Assembly: GCA_023416735.1 (NCBI GenBank)
Contig: JAEZGX010000030.1
Coordinates: forward strand, 204,183-268,182
Direction of reading: 5' to 3'
From: Verrucomicrobiota bacterium
GTDB taxonomy: Bacteria > Verrucomicrobiota > Verrucomicrobiia > Opitutales > Opitutaceae
Length of the DNA stretch: 64,000 bases
Made by a program: the position numbers and the translations under genes. Position 1 is the first letter of the stretch. Each line of letters begins with the position of its first letter. The notes under the pieces were generated by a model, which did no database searches, was not told the origin of the DNA, and saw only the letters and a list, made by a program, of their open reading frames with translations. Below are positions 26,598 through 35,645 of this stretch, piece by piece.

Positions 26598-27820
26598 CGT
26601 CTTTGCCATCTTCCTTGGCCGCGGCAGAACGCCCGCACCTCGCGATCGTCCTGTCTCACCCTACACAATACTACAGCCCGTGGTTTCGTTGGCTGCGCCA
26701 GCACACTCCCTTCACCCTCCGCGTCTTCTACCTTTGGGAATTTGGCGTCACCGCGAAACGAGATCCCGAGTTTCAGAAAACCTTCCGCTGGGATGTCGAT
26801 CTTCTCGACGGCTACGACCACGAATTCGTTCCCAACGTCTCGCGCGATCCCGGCACCCACCACTTCAACGGGCTGCGCAACCCCACCCTCACTTCGCGAC
26901 TCTCAGCGTTCTCGCCGAACGCCATTCTCCTCTTCGGTTACGCCCACGCGACTCACCTCCGCCTCATCCTCTGGGCCCGCCGCCGCGGCGTCCCGCTCGT
27001 CTTCCGCGGCGACTCCCACTTCATCGGCCGTCCACGTCCACCGCTCCTCACGCGCACCGCGCTTCGCCTTCTCTACGCACAATTCGCCGCCTTCACCTAC
27101 GTCGGAGCCGCCAATCTCAACTACTTCACCACGCTTGGCGTTCCATCCCGGAAACTCTTCTTCGCTCCCCACTCCGTCGACCACACTCGATTCAACCCCT
27201 CGCTCAAACCTCATCGCGACAACGCTGCCGAGCTTCGCTCATCTCTCGGGCTCGCTTCCTCGACACGGGTCGTCCTCTTCGCCGGCAAACTCCTTCCGGC
27301 CAAGCAACCGCTGGAACTCCTCGACGCCTACCTTTCTTCCCCCGCCGCCAATCACGCGCTGGTGTATGTCGGCGATGGCTCGGAAAAAAGCGCACTACAG
27401 GAGCGCGCCCGTGCCGCCCGTTCCCATCGCGTGTTCTTCCTTCCGTTCGCCAACCAGTCCGAGATGCCGTCGCGCTACCTCGCCGCCGACATCTTCGCGC
27501 TTCCCTCTCGTGGTCTCTACGAAACCTGGGGCCTTGCCGTCAACGAGGCCATGCACATGGGCCTCCCGTCACTCGTCAGCAATCACGTCGGATGCCAACG
27601 CGATCTGGTGACTGACAACGAAACCGGCTGGGTCTTCCGGGCCAACGATCCCGATCACCTCCGGGAACGCCTCGCCGCCGCCCTCCGCGCCGACCTCGCC
27701 CCGTTCCGTCAGAATGTCGCGTCACGGATTGCCGGATACACTTATCCGCAAACCACCGCCGGTCTCCTCGCGGCCCTCAATTGGCTTCTTCCCTCGCGCT
27801 CTTCCTTGCTTCTCGAATAG
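26594..27820 (+). CDS. GT4 family glycosyltransferase
   Basis: 408 residues, GTG start in a GTGA overlap. LAIVLSHPTQYYSPWFRWL is a distinctive N-terminus shared by a subset of GT4 enzymes in exopolysaccharide loci. TRVVLFAGKLLPAKQPLELL opens the donor domain, and SRGLYETWGLAVNEAMHMGLPSLVS holds the E-x7-E (ETWGLAVNE). GCQRDLVTDNETGWVF is the ribose-binding end. Complete and probably active. Confidence 0.9.
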   Translation: MTSLPSSLAAAERPHLAIVLSHPTQYYSPWFRWLRQHTPFTLRVFYLWEFGVTAKRDPEFQKTFRWDVDLLDGYDHEFVPNVSRDPGTHHFNGLRNPTLTSRLSAFSPNAILLFGYAHATHLRLILWARRRGVPLVFRGDSHFIGRPRPPLLTRTALRLLYAQFAAFTYVGAANLNYFTTLGVPSRKLFFAPHSVDHTRFNPSLKPHRDNAAELRSSLGLASSTRVVLFAGKLLPAKQPLELLDAYLSSPAANHALVYVGDGSEKSALQERARAARSHRVFFLPFANQSEMPSRYLAADIFALPSRGLYETWGLAVNEAMHMGLPSLVSNHVGCQRDLVTDNETGWVFRANDPDHLRERLAAALRADLAPFRQNVASRIAGYTYPQTTAGLLAALNWLLPSRSSLLLE

Positions 27821-29004
27821 TGACGCTCGCTTCCAAGATTCCTCAACCCCGCGTGCTGGAGCCCGCGCCTCCCGCCTCTCAACGGCTCACTCCCATCCTG
27901 TTGGTTCTCGCGGCGGCTCTCAGCGTCCGGCTGCTCCTGATCGCGCTCGCTCATGCGACCGGCAGCCAGTTGGCCGATCCCCGATTCTCCGACGCCGATT
28001 CCTTCCTGAAGGTCGCGGCGTCAATCATCGATCGATCGCTCCTAGCGGAGCTCACGTTCTATGACACCCGAGTCTTCCCTTTCTGGCCACTTTGCGAAGC
28101 CCTCCTGCTAGCGATTGGGCTGTCGGCTTACAGCATTCAGATCGCCACTCTGCTCCTCACCATCGCTCTACCATGGATGTATTGGCGAAGCGGCGGCCGG
28201 CCTACTTGCGCCCTGATCCTCGCGATCTGCCCACCAGCCTGGCTGCTGTCGAGCATCCTGCCAATGAGCGAGGCCCTTTACCTGCTCCTAGGTGTCGCAC
28301 TCGTTCTTTGCGTCGTCCACGGCCGATTCGGATGGGCCGGTGTCGTCGCCGGAGCGATGATCGCAACACGCCCCTTTGGCATCGCATGGGCATTTCCGCT
28401 GATCTGCGCGGCCGGCTGGCAGTCCCTCCAAAGCCGTCAATGGCAGCCCCTCGTCCGGGCTTCGCTCGGCTGCGTCGCCGGCTTCATCCCGTATTTCGCG
28501 ACAAACCTGTGGCTCTACGGCGAACTATTCCGCCAGGTCCGCATCTATTCGGCGCCGCTCGACACGCTCAACCTCGATCCAACCCGCTATCAGGCACTCG
28601 GCCAGCCCAAGGGTCATTGGGGCGTGCCTTTCGAGCATGTGGTGATGACTCCGTGGCGGGTGACCGTTCCGTTGTGGAAAACGGCCTACGTCTACGCCCA
28701 TCTCGCCGCTCTGCTTCTGCTCCTGCCCGCCGCCGTCAAATCGCTTGCGAAAGGCTGGCATGATAGCCGCAGCTGTGCCCGGTGGATCCTCATCGCCTCG
28801 TTCGTGCTCAACAGCGCACTCATCGTCTCGACCGGCCCCTATTGGGGCTTTCACTCCTTCGACCGTTACTTTGTCTGGGGGCTCCCAGGCGCTTGCGCCG
28901 CGTTCGAGACCTTTGCAGCTTCACGCTCATGGCGTTGGTCCCTTCTGCTTGTAATCCCCAGCGTCGCGCTGGCCGCTCTGGCAATCGTGCAGCGTTCCGG
29001 CTGA
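27820..29004 (+). CDS. Polytopic membrane protein, GT-C (mannosyltransferase-like) glycosyltransferase
   Basis: 394 residues from the GTG at 27820, which overlaps the previous stop (TAGTG); a TTG at 27781 would extend it 13 residues. Around nine to ten hydrophobic segments. After the first helix comes ADPRFSDADSFLKVAASIID, with an acidic D-A-D that fits the catalytic loop of GT-C enzymes; the following FPFWPLCEALLLAIGL resembles PIG-V or GT87-like membrane mannosyltransferases. It would use a lipid-linked sugar on the periplasmic face. Exact family unproven. Confidence 0.7.
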   Translation: MTLASKIPQPRVLEPAPPASQRLTPILLVLAAALSVRLLLIALAHATGSQLADPRFSDADSFLKVAASIIDRSLLAELTFYDTRVFPFWPLCEALLLAIGLSAYSIQIATLLLTIALPWMYWRSGGRPTCALILAICPPAWLLSSILPMSEALYLLLGVALVLCVVHGRFGWAGVVAGAMIATRPFGIAWAFPLICAAGWQSLQSRQWQPLVRASLGCVAGFIPYFATNLWLYGELFRQVRIYSAPLDTLNLDPTRYQALGQPKGHWGVPFEHVVMTPWRVTVPLWKTAYVYAHLAALLLLLPAAVKSLAKGWHDSRSCARWILIASFVLNSALIVSTGPYWGFHSFDRYFVWGLPGACAAFETFAASRSWRWSLLLVIPSVALAALAIVQRSG

Positions 29005-29014
29005 CGCCAAATGT

Positions 29015-29578
29015 ATGAGGGCCGAACCTCCGTTTCTCGGACAAAACTGCGTCACGCCCGACCCCCGGCGTGAAGTTCTGCTCCGGTGGCTGTGGGCGTT
29101 CGTCCAAGCCACGCTCTTCCGCTGGAGCCCGCGTCCGTTCCACGGCTTTCGCGCCCGCTTGCTGAAACTCTTTGGCGCCGACATCCCCGACGCCTCTAAA
29201 GTCGTCGTCTTCCCCACCGTGCGCATCACCTACCCGTGGCGCATCCGCCTCGAACCGCGCTCCATGGTCGGTCGTCATGTCACCCTCTACAGCCTCGGCC
29301 ACATCACGCTTCGCTATGGCGCCAATGTCAGCCAGAACACCCATCTCTGTGCGGGAACACACGACTTCATGCGTTGGGACATGCCGCTCGTCACCGGCCC
29401 AATCGTGATCGGCGAAAACGCCTGGATCGGCGCCGACGTCTTTGTCGGCCCCCATGTCACCATCGGTGAACTTTGCGTCGTCGGCGCTCGCGCCGTCGTC
29501 GTCCGCGATCTCCCGCCGCGCAAAATCTGCGTCGGCCACCCGTGCCGACCGATCAAGGACCGGCTTCCGCCCGCCTGA
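29015..29578 (+). CDS. WcaF-like O-acetyltransferase (hexapeptide repeat)
   Basis: 187 residues. RREVLLRWLWAFVQATLFRWSP is the basic/aromatic N-terminal helix characteristic of WcaF (colanic acid acetyltransferase), followed by RARLLKLFGADI. The hexapeptide beta-helix includes IVIGENAWIGADVFVGPHVTIG and VVGARAVVVRDLPP. HDFM near 115 carries the probable catalytic His. It acetylates a sugar in the repeat unit using acetyl-CoA. An overlapping out-of-frame ATG at 29011 is ignored. Confidence 0.9.
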   Translation: MRAEPPFLGQNCVTPDPRREVLLRWLWAFVQATLFRWSPRPFHGFRARLLKLFGADIPDASKVVVFPTVRITYPWRIRLEPRSMVGRHVTLYSLGHITLRYGANVSQNTHLCAGTHDFMRWDMPLVTGPIVIGENAWIGADVFVGPHVTIGELCVVGARAVVVRDLPPRKICVGHPCRPIKDRLPPA

Positions 29579-30706
29579 ATGCGCTGCTGCGAAATCGTTC
29601 CCAGCCTCGAGGAAAAACACGGCGGGCCCAGTAAATCCGTCCTCGCCCTCTCCGAAGCGCTCGGCTCGCTCGGTCCCCAGGTTTCGCTGCTTTCCACCCA
29701 TCCGAATTCGTTCGCGCCCGCTCGATCCTCTTCGATCGACGTCCGAGTTTTCCGACGCGATCGCCCGCAAGCGATCTGTCCATCTTCCGGCCTGCGACGC
29801 CACCTCGATGAACAGCCCTTCGACATCGTTCATCATCACTCACTCTGGCTGCGCACGCTTCATTACGCTCAGCGTCGCGCCCGCTCGCTGCGCGCTCCGT
29901 TTGTTATTTCTCCTCGAGGCATGATGAGCCCGTGGGCTTGGCAACATCACGGCTGGCGCAAACAACTCGTTCGCCACTTCATCCATCCAGGCGCCTTCGA
30001 AGCCGCCGACGGCTGGCACGCGACCAGCCCCGAAGAAGCCGACGAAATTCGCTCCCACGGGTTCAAGCAGCCCGTGTGCGTTGCCCCCAACGGGGTCGCC
30101 ATCCCCACCGCCGGCGACCATACCGCCGCCACTGCGCATTGGCACACGCTCTGCCAGGATACTATCGAGCGTCCCACCGCGTTGTTCTACTCCCGCCTGC
30201 ATCGAAAGAAACGCGTCTTGGAACTCATCGATCTCTGGCTCGCTCAAGCCCCCGCCTCATGGCTGCTGCTGATCGTCGGGACGCCGGAAGAATATACCCC
30301 CGCGCAACTCGAAGCCTATGTTCTCCGCAATTCCGGTGGCGGACGGGTTCGTGTTTTCGACGGCGCCGGCGCTCCTCCTCCGTATTCCGTCGCTTCGCTT
30401 TTTATACTCCCATCGCACAGCGAAAACTTCGGCATGGTGATCGCCGAGTCTCTCGCACACGGCCTTCCCGTGCTCGTCACCGACTCCACGCCTTGGACAA
30501 AGGTGAACTCACTTGGATGCGGCTGGTGCGTCCCGTGGGAAACATTCCCCACCACGCTGCGCCTCGCGCTTGCCGAAACCAGCGAACAGCGGGCGCAACG
30601 GGGCGCCATTGGCCTCGACTTCGTCCGGCGGGATTTTCCTTGGGAAAAATCCGCCGCCACTCTTCTGCGGTTCTACCGGGAACTCCAGGAGCGGAGCGCC
30701 GCCTAA
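29579..30706 (+). CDS. GT4 family glycosyltransferase
   Basis: 375 residues, ATG immediately after the wcaF-like stop. MRCCEIVPSLEEKHGGPSKSVLAL is the GT4 N-terminal strand with the GGPS loop seen in exopolysaccharide transferases that follow wcaF. HHHSLWLRTLHYAQR, then PRGMMSPWAW, are conserved in this subgroup. ALFYSRLHRKKRVLELI opens the donor domain; the E-x7-E region is SENFGMVIAESLAHGLPVLVT. Neighbourhood with the acetyltransferase recalls colanic acid-type loci. Confidence 0.92.
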   Translation: MRCCEIVPSLEEKHGGPSKSVLALSEALGSLGPQVSLLSTHPNSFAPARSSSIDVRVFRRDRPQAICPSSGLRRHLDEQPFDIVHHHSLWLRTLHYAQRRARSLRAPFVISPRGMMSPWAWQHHGWRKQLVRHFIHPGAFEAADGWHATSPEEADEIRSHGFKQPVCVAPNGVAIPTAGDHTAATAHWHTLCQDTIERPTALFYSRLHRKKRVLELIDLWLAQAPASWLLLIVGTPEEYTPAQLEAYVLRNSGGGRVRVFDGAGAPPPYSVASLFILPSHSENFGMVIAESLAHGLPVLVTDSTPWTKVNSLGCGWCVPWETFPTTLRLALAETSEQRAQRGAIGLDFVRRDFPWEKSAATLLRFYRELQERSAA

Positions 30707-30713
30707 AATTTCC

Positions 30714-32192
30714 ATGTCGCGCGATCTGAAATATCGAACCGGCGTCAGCGCAGCTCCCAGCCGCAACGCCGCGCTCCGTGAGCGCTTCGAACTTCTCGTC
30801 GTCGCACACGTCGCCATTCTCGTGATCCTCGCCTCATGGTGGCTCGGCGGAAACTCGCTGAGCGCGCGTCTTGCGCTGTCGATCTGGGGCTCCGTCGGCG
30901 TGTTGCTGACCGCCTTCGGTGTTTTCAATCGCCGCTCCCTTCGTCCCGATCTCCAACCATTCCGCTGGCTGTGGCCGTTCGCGCTGTTCGTCACCGTCGT
31001 CCTGGTCAGCGCGTTGAATCCGAGCTTCCGCGAAATCTCGAACGGTGACCAAACCCTCTACATCGAATCGTCCAGCGTTCCCGGCTGGCCCAGCAGCGCG
31101 CGTCCGGTTCATTCGTTGCGCACGCTCTGGTTCTTCGCCGCCGTCTATCTCTCTGCCTTCAATCTCCTGGTGTTCGTTCGCCAGCGGCGTTTCCTGCGCG
31201 GGCTGTGCGTCGCCCTCGTGGCCAACGCTCTCGTCCTCGCGGTCCTTGGCACCGTGCAAAAACTCATGGGCGCTCCCAGCACTTTCTTCGGCCTCGGTCC
31301 GCCCATCCAGCCGAAGTTCTTTGCCTCGTTCCTCTATCACAATCACTGGGGCGCGTTCACCTTGTTGATGACGGCCCTGGCCCTCGCGCTCATCTTCCAC
31401 TTCTCCCGCCGCTCACAGGCCCGTAATGTCTGGCACTCGCCGCTTTTGGCCGGTGTCGTGGCCATCCTTTTTCTCGCGACCACCGTTCCGCTTAGCGCCT
31501 CGCGCTCGAACACAATCCTCATGGTCGTCATCCTCATCGGAGGATTCGGCCATTATCTGCGCAACATCGTGAAATCACGCCGCGCCGCCCGCGCGAGTGT
31601 CGCCGCGCCGCTCGCCGGTGGAATCCTCGCCGCCGTCGCGGTGGCGGGCTTCGCACTCTATTTCGCCCACCCTGTAGTCGAGCACCGCTTCCTCCAAACG
31701 GTGGAGCAAATTGAGCAGGCCCGGCAGGAAACCAGCGTCAACTCTCGCGTCGCCCTCTATCGCGACACTTGGAACATGGCGCGCGAAAAACTCTGGTTCG
31801 GCTGGGGCATGGGCTCGTATCCAACGGTCTTCTACACACGCAACAGCCAGCGTTACACGCCCGACGGCCTGGAAATCCACTTCCACGACGCGCATTCCGA
31901 CTGGCTCCAGTCCGCCTCCGAAGTCGGGTTCGTCGGCACCCTCCTTCTCGGGCTGTGCGCCGTCGTTCCCATGATCGCCTGCCGGCGCGCGCTGAAACCA
32001 ACTCCGCTCGTCGCGTATCCATTATTTGGGTGCGCCATCGTAGTCCTCTACGCCTGGCTGGAATTTCCGTTCGGCAACCGCGCCGTCATCTGCACATGGT
32101 GGACGGTCTTCTTCGTGGCGGTCCAATACGCCCGCATTCGCGAACGGCTCGCCGCCTCGACTCCGGCCCCTTCCGCGCCCGCCCCGTCATGA
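30714..32192 (+). CDS. O-antigen ligase/polymerase family membrane protein (Wzy_C domain)
   Basis: 492 residues with about ten to twelve hydrophobic segments. The Wzy_C hallmark is visible: an Arg-rich loop before LYRDTWNMAREKLWFGWGMG, then FHDAHSDWLQSASEVGFVG, matching the G-x-G and H-x-D-x-L-Q-x-x-x-E pattern of WaaL/Wzy enzymes. FFASFLYHNHWGAFTLLM is a second family block. It either polymerises repeat units or ligates finished chains to a surface acceptor, in the periplasm. Together with the 25053 gene it makes two such enzymes in one locus. Stop overlaps the next ATG (ATGA). Confidence 0.88.
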   Translation: MSRDLKYRTGVSAAPSRNAALRERFELLVVAHVAILVILASWWLGGNSLSARLALSIWGSVGVLLTAFGVFNRRSLRPDLQPFRWLWPFALFVTVVLVSALNPSFREISNGDQTLYIESSSVPGWPSSARPVHSLRTLWFFAAVYLSAFNLLVFVRQRRFLRGLCVALVANALVLAVLGTVQKLMGAPSTFFGLGPPIQPKFFASFLYHNHWGAFTLLMTALALALIFHFSRRSQARNVWHSPLLAGVVAILFLATTVPLSASRSNTILMVVILIGGFGHYLRNIVKSRRAARASVAAPLAGGILAAVAVAGFALYFAHPVVEHRFLQTVEQIEQARQETSVNSRVALYRDTWNMAREKLWFGWGMGSYPTVFYTRNSQRYTPDGLEIHFHDAHSDWLQSASEVGFVGTLLLGLCAVVPMIACRRALKPTPLVAYPLFGCAIVVLYAWLEFPFGNRAVICTWWTVFFVAVQYARIRERLAASTPAPSAPAPS

Positions 32193-33055
32193 GCCTCCGC
32201 TGCCCGATCTCCGTCCTCATCCCCGCGAAAAACGAACGCGCGAACATCGAGGCGTGCATCGCCTCCGCGGCGTTCGCCGACGAGATCGTCGTGGTCGACT
32301 CCGGCAGCACCGACGGCACTCGCGAAGTCGCCGAATCGCTGGGCGCCCGCGTCGTCGACTTCCGGTGGAACGGTCGCTTCCCCAAAAAGAAGAACTGGGC
32401 ACTCGCCCAGATTCCCTGGCGCCACGAATGGATCTTCATTCTCGACGCCGACGAACGCATCACCACCGAGCTCGCCGACGAACTTCGTGGCATTGTCGCT
32501 TCGTCCTCCGCCGCCGATGGCTATTACGTCAACCGGCGCTTCTGGTTCATCGATGGCTGGCTTCGCCACTGCGGTTATTACCCGAGTTGGAATCTTCGCT
32601 TCTTCCGTCATCGCCTGGGTCGCTACGAGGAATTCGCCGGCGCCGCCCACACCGCGTCCGGCGACAACGAAGTGCACGAGCACGTCATCCTGCGCGGCCG
32701 CACCGCCCACCTTCGAGGCGAGATGGAACACTACGCGTTCCCGACCATTTCGATCTGGGTCGAAAAGCACAACCGCTACAGCAATTGGGAGGCGCGCCTC
32801 CTCGCGACCGACGGCGACGATGCTGTCCATCACGCCGATCAACTCACTCCCTCGCTCGCACGTAAACGCCGCCTCAAGCAGTTCGCGCGTCGCGTGCCTT
32901 TCCGCCCCTTTCTTCGTTTCTTCTATCACTACGTTTATCGTCTCGGTTTCCTCGACGGCTATCGCGGTTTTGTTTTCTGCCGCCTGATGGGATTCTACGA
33001 GTTCTTGAACTGCACCAAGGCCAGCGAGCTCCGCCGCACGATCCCGCGTTCCTGA
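32189..33055 (+). CDS. GT2 family glycosyltransferase (WaaE/KdtX-like)
   Basis: 288 residues. ISVLIPAKNERANIEACIAS, EIVVVDSGSTDGTREVAESL, KKKNWALAQIPWRHEWIFILDADERI is the sequence of blocks found in the LpcC/WaaE-type GT2 subgroup, including WcaA-like exopolysaccharide transferases, with DADE as the metal site near 88-91. NRRFWFIDGWLRHCGYYPSW and VHEHVILRG are subgroup-specific. The ATG at 32189 makes the ATGA overlap with the preceding stop. Cytoplasmic, with a mildly hydrophobic C-terminus (FLRFFYHYVYRLGFLDGYRG). Confidence 0.92.
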   Translation: MSLRCPISVLIPAKNERANIEACIASAAFADEIVVVDSGSTDGTREVAESLGARVVDFRWNGRFPKKKNWALAQIPWRHEWIFILDADERITTELADELRGIVASSSAADGYYVNRRFWFIDGWLRHCGYYPSWNLRFFRHRLGRYEEFAGAAHTASGDNEVHEHVILRGRTAHLRGEMEHYAFPTISIWVEKHNRYSNWEARLLATDGDDAVHHADQLTPSLARKRRLKQFARRVPFRPFLRFFYHYVYRLGFLDGYRGFVFCRLMGFYEFLNCTKASELRRTIPRS

Positions 33056-34257
33056 TGGCGCGCCTCGTCTTCTTTAACCGTTTCTACTGGCCCGACGAGC
33101 CCGCCACCGCGCAACTCCTCGTCGATCTCGCCGAAGCGCTCGCCGCCGACGGGCACGAGGTCGCCGTGGTGACCAGCCGTCCGGCCGGCTCCCCGGTTCA
33201 CGCAGAACGAAACCGTGTCCGCATCCATCGCGTGAGATCCCTGCGGGTCCGCGGGAAAGGCCTTCTTTCGCGTATCCTGGATCTGGTGACGTTTTACCCG
33301 GGAGCTTTCCTGCTGCTTCTGCAACGCGTGAAACCCGGAGATGTTCTCGTCGCCATGACCGACCCTCCGCTCAGCGGAATCCTCGCTGCCGCCGTCGCCC
33401 GGTTGCGCGGCGCGAAACTGGTTCACTGGGTGCAGGACATCTATCCGGAGATCGCCGTCCTTTTGACTCGTCAACGTTGGCTGATGGCCTCGCGCCCCCC
33501 GCGTGACGCTGCATGGCGCGCCGCCCACGCATGCTTCGTCCCGGGCGAAACGATGGCCAACGCTCTTCGTTCCGCCCAGGTCCCAGATTCACGAGTCGTC
33601 GTTTCCCCCAACTGGGCTCCCGCCGGTCTTCGTCCACCCGACCCGGCGCACGTTGCCGCCTTGCGCGAGCAGTGGGGCCTCACCGGCAAGTTCGTCGCCG
33701 CTTACTCGGGCAATCTCGGTCGCGTCCACGATCTGGATCCACTCATCGAAGTGGCGTCGTTGCTCCAGCACGATCCGACCTTCGCCTTTGTTTTCATCGG
33801 AGGCGGCGCCGGCCGCGAACCGCTTCAACGCGCGATCAAAGAGCGCCGTCTCACCAATGTTCATTTTCATCCCGCCCAGCCTCGAGAACGCCTTTCCGTT
33901 TCCTTGGGCGTAGGCGACGTTCACTTTGTCACGCTCAAACCCGGCGCGGAACGCGCGGTGTTTCCGAGCAAGCTCTACGGCATCGCTCAAATCGGGCGCC
34001 CCGTGCTCTTCGTAGGCGCTCGCGACTCCGACGTCGCTCGCAACGTGACAGATCATCGATTCGGCGCCGTCTTTACCCGCGACGAGAGTCCCGCGATTGC
34101 CGCCTGGCTCACCCAACTGCGCTCCGATCCGGAGCGCCATTCCCAGCTCTCCGACGCTGCGCTCGCTTTCGCACCACGCGGGCAAGAGCTCGCGCTGCAG
34201 CAGTGGCGCCAATTCCTGGCCACTCCCGATCTTGCCGCACCTTCGCCCCACTTCTAG
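33055..34257 (+). CDS. GT4 family glycosyltransferase (WcaI-like)
   Basis: 400 residues, start in a TGATG overlap. LVFFNRFYWPDEPATAQLLVDL is the WcaI-type N-terminus; DVLVAMTDPPLSGILAAAVA and KLVHWVQDIYPEIAV are highly typical of this subgroup. KFVAAYSGNLGRVHDLDPLI marks the donor domain, and LKPGAERAVFPSKLYGIAQIGRPVLF is the WcaI-like variant of the donor site, lacking the canonical E-x7-E but with the conserved E-x5-SK. WcaI homologues add fucose or other sugars in colanic-type glycans. Confidence 0.92.
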   Translation: MARLVFFNRFYWPDEPATAQLLVDLAEALAADGHEVAVVTSRPAGSPVHAERNRVRIHRVRSLRVRGKGLLSRILDLVTFYPGAFLLLLQRVKPGDVLVAMTDPPLSGILAAAVARLRGAKLVHWVQDIYPEIAVLLTRQRWLMASRPPRDAAWRAAHACFVPGETMANALRSAQVPDSRVVVSPNWAPAGLRPPDPAHVAALREQWGLTGKFVAAYSGNLGRVHDLDPLIEVASLLQHDPTFAFVFIGGGAGREPLQRAIKERRLTNVHFHPAQPRERLSVSLGVGDVHFVTLKPGAERAVFPSKLYGIAQIGRPVLFVGARDSDVARNVTDHRFGAVFTRDESPAIAAWLTQLRSDPERHSQLSDAALAFAPRGQELALQQWRQFLATPDLAAPSPHF

Positions 34258-34266
34258 CCACATCCG

Positions 34267-35628
34267 ATGACCACACCGCGAAAAGTTTTTCTCGCGCTTG
34301 CACTGCTCGACGCGGCGTCGGTCTTCGTCGTCTTCAATTTGGTGAGTTTCGCGCGCGGCATCTCGGCCGGCGTCGTGATCCTTTCGGCGCTGATCGTCCC
34401 TTATCTCATCCTGACCTTCGCGATTTACCTCATCGACGGCTACCGCTCGCGCACCGACATGCTAAGCCTCGACTACACGAGCGAGCATGTAATCGCACTG
34501 CTCAGCGCACTGCTCGCCACGCTGCTGCTCACCTTCGTGATTTTCCCGTCCGGCTACGAGCTGCAGTCCAGCCGTATCGTCATCGCGCTCAGCTACGTCG
34601 TCCTCATCCCAGTCACCCTCACCTATCGCCGAATCCTCTGCCAGCGCATGGAGGCGGTCCGCGTTTCGCGTAGCATCGTGTTCATTGGCGATGAAGCCAG
34701 CTATCAAGCCTTCCGCGCCGAATGCCAACGACTCGATATGGTGCAGCCCCTCATCTACGCCAGCGTCGATGCCGCCGACCGGCAGTCGCAACTCGCCGCC
34801 ACCCGCCCCTTCAGTGAAGTCATCGACGGTGCTCTCAGCGGCGACATCTCGGTCGAGGCCATCGTGCTGCGTGAAAGCGCCCGCGAACTCCAACCCGAGG
34901 TCTCCCGCAAACTTGTCGAACTCTACTTTGGCGGACTGCCCACCTACACCCTGGAATTGTTTCATCAGGTCTACTGGCGAAAAATCCCGCTCTACCGCCT
35001 CAACCAAACCTGGCTCTTCCAAGAGGGATTCCCCATCGCGCGCGAACCCGTCTTTGAACGCCTGAAGCGGGCCACCGACATCGTGCTCGCGTCCGTCGGC
35101 ATCGCACTCGCCGCTCCCATCGTCCTTGTCGGCGCGATCGCCGTATGGCTCGAGAGCGGACGTCCGATTTTCTTTAAACAGAAACGCATCGGTCGAAATC
35201 AGGTCCCTTTCGTCGTCCCAAAACTTCGCTCGATGCGCGTAGGATCAGACAAGGGTGATCTCTACACGCAACCAGGTGACAGCCGCGTCACCCGCGTCGG
35301 CCGCTTCCTCCGAGCGACGCGTATCGACGAATTCCCGCAACTCTGGAATGTGCTTCGAGGCGACATGAGCCTCATCGGTCCGCGCGCGGAATGGGATCGC
35401 CTCGTTGAAAACTACCAGCGCGAAATTCCGTGCTACCACTTCCGCCACCTCGTCAAACCCGGCATCACCGGGTGGGCGCAGATCAACTACCCTTACGGCG
35501 CGAGCACCGAAGACACTCTGCGCAAGCTCGAATACGACCTCTACTACATTCGCCATTTCTCCTTCCGCCTCGATGCCGCGATCATCCTGAAGACGATTCA
35601 CGTGATGCTCTTTGGCAAAGGTCGCTGA
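34267..35628 (+). CDS. Polyprenyl-phosphate glycosylphosphotransferase (initiating sugar transferase, WcaJ/PglC superfamily)
   Basis: 453 residues. Four or five hydrophobic segments fill the first ~130 residues, then a soluble region, then a membrane segment DIVLASVGIALAAPIVLVGA and the catalytic domain from about 267: KRATDIV, QKRIGRN, PKLRSM near 317, RIDEFPQLWNVLRGDMSLIG, and KPGITGWAQINYPYGAST. The DE pair in RIDEFPQ is the catalytic dyad of this superfamily. It transfers a sugar-1-phosphate to undecaprenyl phosphate to begin the repeat unit. The NYPYGAS ending is the pattern of exosortase-associated EpsB-type enzymes. It is the last gene of the dense locus; the first step of synthesis is thus encoded last. 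Confidence 0.95.
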   Translation: MTTPRKVFLALALLDAASVFVVFNLVSFARGISAGVVILSALIVPYLILTFAIYLIDGYRSRTDMLSLDYTSEHVIALLSALLATLLLTFVIFPSGYELQSSRIVIALSYVVLIPVTLTYRRILCQRMEAVRVSRSIVFIGDEASYQAFRAECQRLDMVQPLIYASVDAADRQSQLAATRPFSEVIDGALSGDISVEAIVLRESARELQPEVSRKLVELYFGGLPTYTLELFHQVYWRKIPLYRLNQTWLFQEGFPIAREPVFERLKRATDIVLASVGIALAAPIVLVGAIAVWLESGRPIFFKQKRIGRNQVPFVVPKLRSMRVGSDKGDLYTQPGDSRVTRVGRFLRATRIDEFPQLWNVLRGDMSLIGPRAEWDRLVENYQREIPCYHFRHLVKPGITGWAQINYPYGASTEDTLRKLEYDLYYIRHFSFRLDAAIILKTIHVMLFGKGR

Positions 35629-35645
35629 CTTCATTTACTGAATAC

